Origin: JAUASV01 sp047605685
GTDB taxonomy: Bacteria; Actinomycetota; Actinomycetes; Actinomycetales; Microbacteriaceae
DNA length: 5,172 nucleotides
Assembly (NCBI GenBank): GCA_047605685.1
Contig: JASGFF010000104.1
Coordinates: 1-5,172 of the forward strand
Direction of reading: 5' to 3'
Both the position numbers and the translations under genes were made by a program. This document shows positions 1 through 4,805 of the stretch, piece by piece (position 1 is the first letter of the stretch; each line of letters begins with the position of its first letter). The notes under the pieces are model-generated. The model worked only from the letters and a program-made list of their open reading frames with translations. It did not search any database and had not been told where the DNA came from.

Positions 1-1061
1 CCGGTGCCGGCATCGGCGGCGGAGGCGGCGGGAGTTCCGCCACCGGTGGCGCCGGGGGTTCGCTCACGGTACTCGGCACGGGGGTGTCGCTGTCGCGCAC
101 GACGGGCTCGGGCGACTCGGACTATGCCGGGTCCGAGGCCGAGGAGACGGATGTGGTGACGGCGATCGAGTCCGTGTCGCCGAACTCCGGGTCGGTGTCC
201 GGGGGCGGCACAGTGACGATCACGGGTGCCGGGTTCATCGCCGATGCCACCGAGGTGCTCTTCGGCGACAGTGCCGCCACCGGGGTGAGCGTGACGGACT
301 CCGACACGCTCACCGCCGTGGTGCCGGCGGCGACGGTGGCGGGGGTGGTGGATGTCACGGTGTCCAGCGACTACGGCACGGCCACCCTCACCGACGGATA
401 CACGTACACCGCCGACAGCAGCGGAGACGACAGCAGCAGCACGACCACGACCACCACGACCACCACGACGCCGGTGGCCTCGACCGCGTCGCTGTCGCTG
501 TCGAAGTCGACGGTCACGTACGGGGCCAAGCGTTCGGCCGCCGTGGCGGTCACGACCGCGACCGGTGCCGCGGCCTCCGGCACCGTGACCGTCGCCCTCG
601 ACGGCACCACCGTCGGCACCGCGGCCCTGACCGGCGGCACCGCGACCATCGCCCTGCCGACCACCACCACGGTCGGCACCCACACCGTGACGGCCACCTA
701 CTCCGGTGACAGCACCACGGCGGCCTCCACGGCCTCGGCGACACTGACGGTGAAGAAGGCACACGCCACGGTCAAACTGACACTGAAGAAGTCGAAGATC
801 CACAAGGGCTCGACGGCGAAGGCGACCGTCAAGGTCACGATCACCGGAGCCAGCAAGACCTACGCCACCGGCAAGGTCAAGATCTACGACGGCTCCACAC
901 TGATCAAGACCATCACCCTCACGGCATCCGACAAGGGCACCGTCACCGTCAAACTCAGCAAGCTCACCAAGAAGGGCACCCACAAGCTCAAGGCCGTCTA
1001 CACCGGCACGAGCAACGTGTACAAGAAGACCAGCCCCAAGGTGAAGCTCCGCGTCACGTGA
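1..1061 (+). CDS. Secreted/surface IPT/TIG and Ig-like repeat protein, C-terminal part (5' truncated)
   Basis: The reading frame is open from the window edge (codons begin at position 3) to a TGA at 1059-1061. A GTG at 84 is possible as a start, but it has no Shine-Dalgarno sequence and the frame upstream reads as a Gly/Ser/Ala-rich extracellular-type linker, so I treat the gene as starting outside the window. Numbering from the GTG: an acidic linker (about 8-25), an IPT/TIG domain (about 27-108; SVSPNSGSVSGGGTVTITG is the typical opening), an Asp/Ser region running into ten consecutive Thr (120-129), then two Ig-like repeats of the Big_3_5 type (about 134-223 and 224-325, each with the G-T/H-x-V/L-x-A-x-Y-x-G ending). 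The last repeat carries about 24 Lys and no Glu. No LPXTG motif or C-terminal membrane helix is present, so it is not sortase-anchored at this end. Function is probably adhesive or structural at the cell surface; this is inference from domain type. Confidence 0.8.
   Translation, partial: GAGIGGGGGGSSATGGAGGSLTVLGTGVSLSRTTGSGDSDYAGSEAEETDVVTAIESVSPNSGSVSGGGTVTITGAGFIADATEVLFGDSAATGVSVTDSDTLTAVVPAATVAGVVDVTVSSDYGTATLTDGYTYTADSSGDDSSSTTTTTTTTTTPVASTASLSLSKSTVTYGAKRSAAVAVTTATGAAASGTVTVALDGTTVGTAALTGGTATIALPTTTTVGTHTVTATYSGDSTTAASTASATLTVKKAHATVKLTLKKSKIHKGSTAKATVKVTITGASKTYATGKVKIYDGSTLIKTITLTASDKGTVTVKLSKLTKKGTHKLKAVYTGTSNVYKKTSPKVKLRVT
441..470 (+). repeat. ACC/ACG codon microsatellite encoding ten Thr
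   Basis: Ten consecutive ACG or ACC codons, preceded by an AGC-type serine run at about 432-440. In the protein this is the linker between the TIG domain and the first Ig-like repeat. Such Thr runs in secreted actinobacterial proteins often act as flexible, possibly glycosylated linkers. A trinucleotide tract of this kind can change length in frame. Confidence 0.85.
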
Positions 1062-1070
1062 CGGGTCCCC

Positions 1071-1133
1071 GACCGGGCTCCGACGACCGCCAACGGCGGC
1101 ACGGCCGGGGCGCCGTCGATCCGGGGCCCGGTC
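1071..1133 (+). terminator. Nested inverted repeat after the Ig-like gene; possible terminator without T tract
   Basis: Ten bases after the stop codon, GACCGGGC (1071-1078) is complementary to GCCCGGTC (1126-1133). Inside it, CGACG (1081-1085) pairs with CGTCG (1114-1118), and CCGCC (1087-1091) pairs with GGCGG (1095-1099) around an AAC loop. The RNA could fold into a long branched hairpin directly downstream of the coding region. No U-rich run follows, so a classical intrinsic terminator is not shown; in high-GC actinobacteria U-poor terminators occur, hence a modest confidence. Confidence 0.4.
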
Positions 1134-1173
1134 AGGGCGCGTAATCTCACGGGTCGGGTGTCGTTGGGCGCAC

Positions 1174-1195
1174 GCCCATGGAACGCTCAGTGAAC
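1174..1195 (-). promoter_or_regulatory. 11-bp direct repeat, weakly PHO-box-like
   Basis: On the minus strand two adjacent 11-mers read GTTCACTGAGC and GTTCCATGGGC; on the plus strand this appears as GAACGC at 1181 and again at 1192. The spacing of one helical turn and the GTTCA core resemble the 11-nt direct-repeat units bound by PhoP in Streptomyces. The second unit is degenerate and there is no phosphate gene nearby, so the binding protein is unknown and the match may be chance. Confidence 0.25.
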
Positions 1196-1233
1196 GCCTA
1201 TCGAGAGCCCTCGCGCCGACCGGGTCGCGTGCG

Positions 1234-1239
1234 TAGCAT
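1234..1239 (+). promoter_or_regulatory. Possible -10 box (TAGCAT) for the copper-binding protein gene
   Basis: TAGCAT fits the actinobacterial -10 pattern TANNNT and is followed by a G run. Transcription starting about 7 nt downstream would give a leader of roughly 60 nt before the ATG at 1309. The bases 17-18 nt upstream (TCGCGC) are a poor -35, so this is only a candidate. Confidence 0.3.
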
Positions 1240-1308
1240 CGGGGGTACCGAGGCCGTCGCCCGCGAGCCAGCCGGTGCTCACGACGACCTCAGCGTGAGG
1301 AGCGAGAG

Positions 1309-1713
1309 ATGATGCCCGAGATGATGACCCAGATGATGGCGACGATGCCCTCCGGCTCGATGCCCATGGACATGGCCCTCATGGGCGACTGCATGGAGTC
1401 CTGTGACGCCGCGATGCAGGCCGCGACGATGTGCGCGGACGCCTGCGCGGGGATGGACGGCATGGCCGCCTGCGCCGGGATGTGCGCGAACACGGCGGAC
1501 GTCGCGGCGACCACGATGCGCATGATGATGCGGCCGAGCGGCTCGAGCATGGGCGCGATGATGGCCATGCTCGAGGCCTGTGCGGCGATGGGCGTCGAGT
1601 GCGCCATGGAGTGCCACTCGCACGAGATGGAGCACGGCCACTGCCGCGTCTGCGCCGCCGCCTGCGACCGGATGGTCGAGTGCTGCCGCGCGATGATGGC
1701 CTCGATGCGCTAG
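1309..1713 (+). CDS. Cys/Met-rich four-helix-bundle copper-binding protein (Csp/DUF326-like)
   Basis: A 134-aa protein with 14 Cys, 32 Met and four His. Cysteines are arranged as CxxxC pairs on predicted helices: 28/32, 42/46, 55/59, 98/102 and 115/119, plus 91, 112, 125 and 126. This is the pattern of the Csp copper-storage family and the DUF326 four-helix bundle, in which Cys side chains facing the bundle core bind many Cu(I) ions. A HSHEMEHGH stretch (103-111) adds a His cluster. There is no signal peptide, so it should be cytosolic like Csp3 rather than exported like Csp1. The ATG at 1309 is chosen because GAGGAG (1297-1302) lies 6 nt upstream; ATG at 1312 is a second option with 9 nt. 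Likely role: sequestering copper or another thiophilic metal. The family call rests on the motif pattern; metal identity is inferred. No copper exporter or regulator is visible nearby. Confidence 0.8.
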   Translation: MMPEMMTQMMATMPSGSMPMDMALMGDCMESCDAAMQAATMCADACAGMDGMAACAGMCANTADVAATTMRMMMRPSGSSMGAMMAMLEACAAMGVECAMECHSHEMEHGHCRVCAAACDRMVECCRAMMASMR

Positions 1714-1757
1714 CGCTTCGAGACCCGAGGAGCGCGGCGCTGGGAACGACGCGCTAG
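1707..1757. terminator. Inverted repeat between convergent genes, containing both stop codons
   Basis: CTAGCGCTTCG (1710-1720) and CGACGCGCTAG (1747-1757) are complementary at 10 of 11 positions, with a 26-nt spacer. GCGCTAGCGC (1707-1716) is also a perfect 10-bp palindrome. The TAG of the copper-protein gene (1711-1713) and the TAG of the opposing 94-aa gene (1754-1756, complement) occupy equivalent places in the two arms. Position between convergent genes suggests bidirectional termination, but there is no T tract on either strand. Confidence 0.35.
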
Positions 1758-2038
1758 AGGACGCTCACGCTCACGAGCTCGCCGTCCACCGAGACGACGC
1801 CCGCGATGGCGTGCACGGCGACCGGATCGCCGGCCCGGAACACCGGCGCGTGGTGCCAGACGGTGCGCTGCGCGCCGTCGAGGCCGGCGAGGCCGGCCCG
1901 GCCCGCGGCATCCGTCCAGACGACGATCGCGTCCTGCCAGCGACGCGGGCTCGCGGCCGCAACCCGCTCCTGGATCGGCATGACGGCGTGGCCCGCGTGC
2001 GAGCTGCCGCAGTCGATGCACGTCGTCAGGGTGGCCAT
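1754..2038 (-). CDS. Hypothetical 94-aa protein with N-terminal CxxC
   Basis: I do not recognise this family. The product starts MATLTTCIDCGSSHAGHA, so Cys7 and Cys10 form a CxxC with His14 and His17 close behind, which could be a small metal site. The remainder (about 34-94) alternates short hydrophobic stretches such as DAIVVWTD, TVWHHAPVF and AVHAIAGVVSV with turns, suggesting a small beta-rich fold. There is no signal peptide or membrane helix. The residue composition is ordinary for a soluble protein, whereas the opposite-strand frames give Arg/Pro-rich nonsense, which supports this strand. No Shine-Dalgarno precedes the ATG at 2038; TAACGT (2045-2050, complement) sits exactly 6 nt upstream, so the mRNA may be leaderless. 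It converges on the copper-protein gene with a 40-nt gap and diverges from the GH6 gene. Confidence 0.65.
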   Translation of the reverse strand: MATLTTCIDCGSSHAGHAVMPIQERVAAASPRRWQDAIVVWTDAAGRAGLAGLDGAQRTVWHHAPVFRAGDPVAVHAIAGVVSVDGELVSVSVL

Positions 2039-2044
2039 GCCACG

Positions 2045-2050
2045 ACGTTA
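2045..2050 (-). promoter_or_regulatory. Possible -10 box (TAACGT) for a leaderless transcript of the 94-aa gene
   Basis: Reading the minus strand, TAACGT is followed by six bases and then the ATG ending at 2038. That spacing would place the transcription start at or next to the A of the start codon, as in leaderless actinobacterial genes, and would explain the absence of a Shine-Dalgarno sequence. No good -35 was found 17-18 nt upstream. Confidence 0.3.
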
Positions 2051-2152
2051 CGTCGCCCGCCCACCACGGCGCAGCCGACCCGTAACCGTGCGCAACATCC
2101 GCGTAAAACACGCGTGCTGGAATGGGGAGGTCCGCCCGCCCGGCATGATCGC

Positions 2153-2158
2153 GGAAGG
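2153..2158 (+). promoter_or_regulatory. Shine-Dalgarno (GGAAGG) deciding the GH6 start
   Basis: GGAAGG ends 7 nt before the ATG at 2166. The alternative in-frame ATG at 2145 has its nearest purine-rich site (GGGGAGG, 2124-2130) 14 nt away, too far, and would put seven extra residues ahead of the MIKR signal-peptide start. Confidence 0.6.
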
Positions 2159-2165
2159 CCCTCCG

Positions 2166-3140
2166 ATGATCAAACGCATCCTCGCCGCAGCCCTCGTCGC
2201 CGTGGTGGGCCTGGGCATGGCGCTCGACGGCGGTGCGGGAGCCGAGGCGGCCGGGATGCGCTCCCGCTCGGCCGCGAGCGTCTTCCGCGGCGGGCTCTAC
2301 GTGCAGCCCGACGGTGCGGCGGCCACGGCGGCAGCATCCCTCTCCGGGGCGCAGCGGACCGCGGCCCGCTACATCGCCCGCCGCAGCGTCGCGATCTGGC
2401 TCACCGAGTGGGCGACCGGCACGACGCTCAGCGACTACGTCGGCACGATCACCGCGGCCGCCGACGCCGCGGGACGCACCGCCGTCTTCGTCGCCTACGC
2501 GCTCCCCGACCGCGACTGCGGCGGCGGGCAGTCCGCCGGCGGCCTCGGCTCCGCCGCCGCCTACCTCTCCTGGACCCGCACCCTCGCCGGGGCGCTCTCC
2601 GGCCACCGGGCGGTGCTGCTGCTCGAGCCGGACTCGCTCGCCACGATCGACGCCTGCTCCGCCTCGACGGCGAGCAGCCGCATCCCGCTGCTGAGGCGGG
2701 CCGTGCGCCTCTACGCGCGCGCCGGGGTGCCGGTCTACCTCGACGGGGCCATGTCGGGCTACGAGTCGGTCGCGACCGCCGCCGCCCGGCTGAAACGGGC
2801 CGGCGTCGCGAGCGCGCGCGGCTTCTTCACGAACGTGGCGAACTACCGCGGCACCGCGGCCGAACGCCGCTGGGCGACCCGGCTGTCGAGGGCGACGGAT
2901 GACGCGCACTACGTCATCGACGTCGGGCGCAACGGCCAGGGCTACCAGGAGGAATGGTGCAACGCCCTCGGCGCCGGGCTCGGGCGCGACCCCCGGGTGG
3001 TCCGCGGCGACGCCCGGCTGGACGCGCTGCTGTGGGTCAAGCCGCCCGGCGCGAGCGACGGCAGCTGCAACGGCGGGCCGTCCGCGGGCAGCTGGTACCC
3101 GGCCTACGCGCTCCGGCTCTATCGCAACCGGGCCGGCTGA
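2166..3140 (+). CDS. Secreted glycoside hydrolase family 6 protein (beta-1,4-glucanase-like)
   Basis: The product is 324 aa: a Sec signal peptide (Lys/Arg at 3-4, hydrophobic 5-20, likely cleavage after AEA at 26-28), then a single GH6 catalytic domain to the C-terminus, with no cellulose-binding module. GH6 enzymes hydrolyse beta-1,4-glucosidic bonds with inversion. Visible family motifs: WLTEW (78-82), YALPDRDC (111-118), LLLEPDSLA (151-159), YLD (191-193), GFFTNVANY (219-227), YVIDVGRNGQG (249-259), WCN (264-266) and LWVKPPG (289-295). By comparison with Trichoderma Cel6A, Tyr111, Asp117, Ser123, Asp156 (acid), Trp264, Lys292 and Asp298 match Y169, D175, S181, D221, W367, K395 and D401. 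Cys118/164 and Cys265/301 fit the two conserved disulfides. Departures: Met196, Tyr199 and Ala296 stand where the family usually has His, Trp and Glu. It is probably an active extracellular glycosidase with altered subsites; the substrate is unproven. Confidence 0.88.
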   Translation: MIKRILAAALVAVVGLGMALDGGAGAEAAGMRSRSAASVFRGGLYVQPDGAAATAAASLSGAQRTAARYIARRSVAIWLTEWATGTTLSDYVGTITAAADAAGRTAVFVAYALPDRDCGGGQSAGGLGSAAAYLSWTRTLAGALSGHRAVLLLEPDSLATIDACSASTASSRIPLLRRAVRLYARAGVPVYLDGAMSGYESVATAAARLKRAGVASARGFFTNVANYRGTAAERRWATRLSRATDDAHYVIDVGRNGQGYQEEWCNALGAGLGRDPRVVRGDARLDALLWVKPPGASDGSCNGGPSAGSWYPAYALRLYRNRAG

Positions 3141-3161
3141 GCGCCGCCTTCGCTCAGGCCC
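3130..3161. terminator. Bidirectional hairpin between convergent GH6 and lactonase genes
   Basis: CTGAGCG (3137-3143) is perfectly complementary to CGCTCAG (3151-3157) with a 7-nt loop. The stem extends with GGGC (3130-3133) against GCCC (3158-3161) past a 3-nt bulge, giving 11 base pairs. The GH6 stop TGA (3138-3140) and the lactonase stop (TGA on the complement, 3154-3156) lie at mirror positions in the two arms. Only 13 nt separate the coding regions, so this is the natural place for two-way termination, though no T tract follows on either strand. Confidence 0.5.
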
Positions 3162-4071
3162 GTCGGAGCTGGGCGAGCGGGACCGGAGCGAGCGGGAGCA
3201 GCACGATCCGGCCGGTGTCCACGCGCGCCGCGAGCGACTCGTCGAGGCTCGCGCAGGCCACCGCGATCCGGTCCCCGTCCGGATGGACGGCGCAGTCGTA
3301 GCAGCCGAGGGCACCGGCGCCGGGCCCATCGGGGATGGCCGGGGCGCGGTAGACGGGCTCTACAGCGCCATCCACAGCGCCATCCGCACCGCCGTCCGTG
3401 CCCGCGATCCGCACCACCGCGCCGACGAAGGCGAGCGCGACGTACACCGAGCCGTCGGGGGCGATGCTGAGCCCGTCCGGCCCGTCGCCGGGCCGCAGCC
3501 GGACCTCCCGCAGTCGTCGCTCGGCGCGCGGGTCCAGGATCGCGACCCGGTCCGCGAACGTCTCCGCGACGACGAGGCTGCCGTCCGCCGCGCGCTCGCA
3601 GCCGTTGGGGAACACCAGCTCGGCCGCGGCCTCGGCCACGACGCCGTCGGGCGCCACCCGCAGCAGCCGCGAGGGGCGCGGCCGCTCGATCCCGCGCTCG
3701 ACCCGCTCCGGGTCGAAGCCGTAGCCGCCGACCCAGGCGGTGCCGTCCGGGTCGACGTGCAGGTCGTTCGCCGGGTGCGCCATCCGGTCGGCGAGCTCGG
3801 CGTGCACGGTGACGCCCCCGGGGCCGAGCGCGAGCAGCCGGCGCTCGAGGCTGTCGACCACGAGCAGCCGCCCGTCGGCCAGCCAGCCGAGGCCGCCGGG
3901 GATCTCGGGGCCGCCGTCCGCGGCGGCGAGGACCGTCTGAACGGCACCGCCGGGCCGCCAACGGCAGACCCGGCCGCGGAACATGTCGCTGAACCACAGC
4001 TCGCCGTCGCGCCAGCGCAGCGCCTCGGGGAAGCCGAGGCCCTCGACGGCGTGCACGGGATCGGGCAGCAT
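3154..4071 (-). CDS. SMP-30/gluconolactonase/LRE family lactonase
   Basis: The product is 305 aa, the usual size for this six-bladed beta-propeller family, which hydrolyses sugar lactones to sugar acids with a divalent metal. The metal and substrate residues known from human SMP30 (E18, N103, N154, D204) have clear counterparts: Glu16 in FPEALRW, Asn102-Asp103 in HPANDLHVDPDG, Asn156 in VFPNGCE and Asp199 in GDGPDGLSIAPDG. Repeated W/V-x-x-PDG-type blade motifs fill the rest. There is no signal peptide, so it should be cytosolic. The ATG at 4071 is preceded by AGGGGG (4079-4084, complement) with 7 nt spacing. This site overlaps the stop codon of the upstream SDR gene, 11 nt away, so the two are very likely co-transcribed and coupled. 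An in-frame extension further upstream runs across the SDR gene and is not coding. The substrate is not determinable; context suggests an aldonolactone made by the SDR. Confidence 0.88.
   Translation of the reverse strand: MLPDPVHAVEGLGFPEALRWRDGELWFSDMFRGRVCRWRPGGAVQTVLAAADGGPEIPGGLGWLADGRLLVVDSLERRLLALGPGGVTVHAELADRMAHPANDLHVDPDGTAWVGGYGFDPERVERGIERPRPSRLLRVAPDGVVAEAAAELVFPNGCERAADGSLVVAETFADRVAILDPRAERRLREVRLRPGDGPDGLSIAPDGSVYVALAFVGAVVRIAGTDGGADGAVDGAVEPVYRAPAIPDGPGAGALGCYDCAVHPDGDRIAVACASLDESLAARVDTGRIVLLPLAPVPLAQLRRA
3362..3397 (-). repeat. 12-bp tandem repeat inside the lactonase gene
   Basis: ACAGCGCCATCC (plus-strand reading) occurs twice in perfect tandem at 3362-3373 and 3374-3385; a third unit at 3386-3397 matches at 9 of 12 positions. 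In the protein it encodes the stretch GGADGAVDGAVE (about residues 227-238), a four-residue period ending in an acidic residue. It falls in a surface loop between propeller strands and looks like a recent in-frame duplication. Confidence 0.8.
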
Positions 4072-4078
4072 CCCACCG

Positions 4079-4084
4079 CCCCCT
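4079..4084 (-). promoter_or_regulatory. Shine-Dalgarno of the lactonase gene, overlapping the SDR stop codon
   Basis: On the minus strand AGGGGG begins within the TAG that ends the SDR gene and lies 7 nt before the lactonase ATG. Ribosomes finishing the SDR would sit on this site, which favours coupled re-initiation. Confidence 0.55.
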
Positions 4085-4805
4085 AGAACGTCATGGTCAG
4101 GCCGCCGTCGACGACGAGCACCTGTCCGGTCGTGTAGCTGTTCTCCCGCGAGGCGAGGAACGCCACGGCGGGCGCGATCTCCTCGGGGCGGGCGCCGCGA
4201 CGCAGCGGCAGCCGGCCCGAGTCGAGGTACTGCCGGCGGAACTCCTCGGTGTCGGTCTCGTCGACGCCGTCGGGGAGCAGGCTCATCGCCGTGCGCACGA
4301 AGCCGGGGGCGACGGCGTTGACGAGCACGCCGTGCTCGGCGAGGTCGAGGGCGCTCGAGCGGGTGGCGGCCTCGAGCCCCGCCTTGGCCACGTCGTAGGC
4401 GAGCGCGCTCGGCTGGGCGAAGCGGGCGTGCACGCTGCTGACGTTCACGATCCGGCCGAAGCCCCGCTCGGCCATGCCCGGCGCGAGGAGCGCGGTGAGC
4501 TCGATGGGCGCCTCGAGGTCGAGGGCCCAGAGCGCGCGCCAGTCGGCGAGGCCGGAGTCGAGCACGGAGCCGGGGCGCCAGATGCCGGCGACGTTGACGA
4601 GCACGTCGACGCCGCCGAGCCGCTGCTCGAGAGTGCGGACCGCGGCGGCGCGGGATGCCGGCTCGGCGAGGTCCGCGCGGACGATGCCCTCGCCGCCGGC
4701 GACGTCGAGGCCGAGGACGACGTCGCCGCGGGCCGCGAGCCGCTCGGCCACGGCCCGCCCGATGCCGCTCGCCGCGCCGGTGACGACGGTGCGCAGCGCG
4801 CTCAC
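4083..4805 (-). CDS. SDR family NAD(P)-dependent oxidoreductase, candidate aldose dehydrogenase
   Basis: A classical short-chain dehydrogenase/reductase of 240 aa. In order: cofactor motif TGAASGIG (9-16), Asp34 at the end of the second strand (favours NAD+ over NADP+), NVAG (71-74), catalytic Ser124 in VNVSSVH, Tyr137 and Lys141 of YxxxK, and the C-terminal TTGQVLVVDGG (225-235). The helix-4 position that normally carries the Asn of the N-S-Y-K tetrad reads Asp96 (ALDLEAP), an uncommon change. The GTG at 4805 is the start: GGGGGAGGT (4812-4820, complement) lies 6 nt upstream, and GTGA forms a 4-nt overlap with the stop of the preceding gene. Lying between a mutarotase-like gene and a lactonase gene, it most plausibly oxidises a free sugar at C1 to the lactone (as L-fucose or D-galactose dehydrogenases of this superfamily do). 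The exact sugar is unknown, and another alcohol substrate is possible. Confidence 0.88.
   Translation of the reverse strand: MSALRTVVTGAASGIGRAVAERLAARGDVVLGLDVAGGEGIVRADLAEPASRAAAVRTLEQRLGGVDVLVNVAGIWRPGSVLDSGLADWRALWALDLEAPIELTALLAPGMAERGFGRIVNVSSVHARFAQPSALAYDVAKAGLEAATRSSALDLAEHGVLVNAVAPGFVRTAMSLLPDGVDETDTEEFRRQYLDSGRLPLRRGARPEEIAPAVAFLASRENSYTTGQVLVVDGGLTMTF

Larger units (their letters stand above)
2039..2165. promoter_or_regulatory. Divergent intergenic region with repeated CGTAA-type hexamers
   Basis: This 127-nt gap holds the promoters of the 94-aa gene (leftward) and the GH6 gene (rightward). CGTAAC occurs on the minus strand at 2047-2052 and on the plus strand at 2081-2086; CGCAAC is at 2091-2096 and CGTAAA at 2102-2107. 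The plus-strand CGTAA copies are 21 bp apart, about two helical turns. CGCGT/ACGCG (2100-2104 and 2110-2114) flanks AAAAC as a small hairpin. The segment is more AT-rich than its surroundings. These could be operator half-sites, but I recognise no known consensus and no convincing -35/-10 pair for the GH6 gene. Confidence 0.35.

Noticed and set aside
84..86. GTG as the true start of the Ig-like protein
   Set aside because: There is no Shine-Dalgarno and no signal peptide after it, and the frame continues upstream as a Gly-rich linker to the window edge.
431..470. Short-period repeat considered as a CRISPR or intergenic repeat
   Set aside because: It is an in-frame Ser/Thr codon tract inside a coding region with no spacers.
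1180..1206. GGAAC at 1180 as an ECF sigma -35 element
   Set aside because: No matching -10 (CGTC or GTT type) occurs at 16-18 nt spacing.
1279..1641. Minus-strand His-rich frame opposite the copper-protein gene
   Set aside because: The apparent His richness is the reverse complement of the many ATG codons (CAT) in the Met-rich gene, not a separate metal-binding protein.
1806..2165. Longer N-terminus for the GH6 protein
   Set aside because: Translation upstream of 2166 lacks family similarity, overlaps the 94-aa gene on the other strand, and would bury the signal peptide.
1710..3329. Long minus-strand open frame of 539 codons
   Set aside because: It lies across the GH6 gene and the 94-aa gene, is rich in Arg, Gly and Ala with no family motif, and is the kind of open frame high GC creates opposite real genes.
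2899..4086. Plus-strand open frame of 395 codons
   Set aside because: It overlaps the end of the GH6 gene and all of the lactonase gene, both of which show clear catalytic motifs; its own translation is low-complexity.
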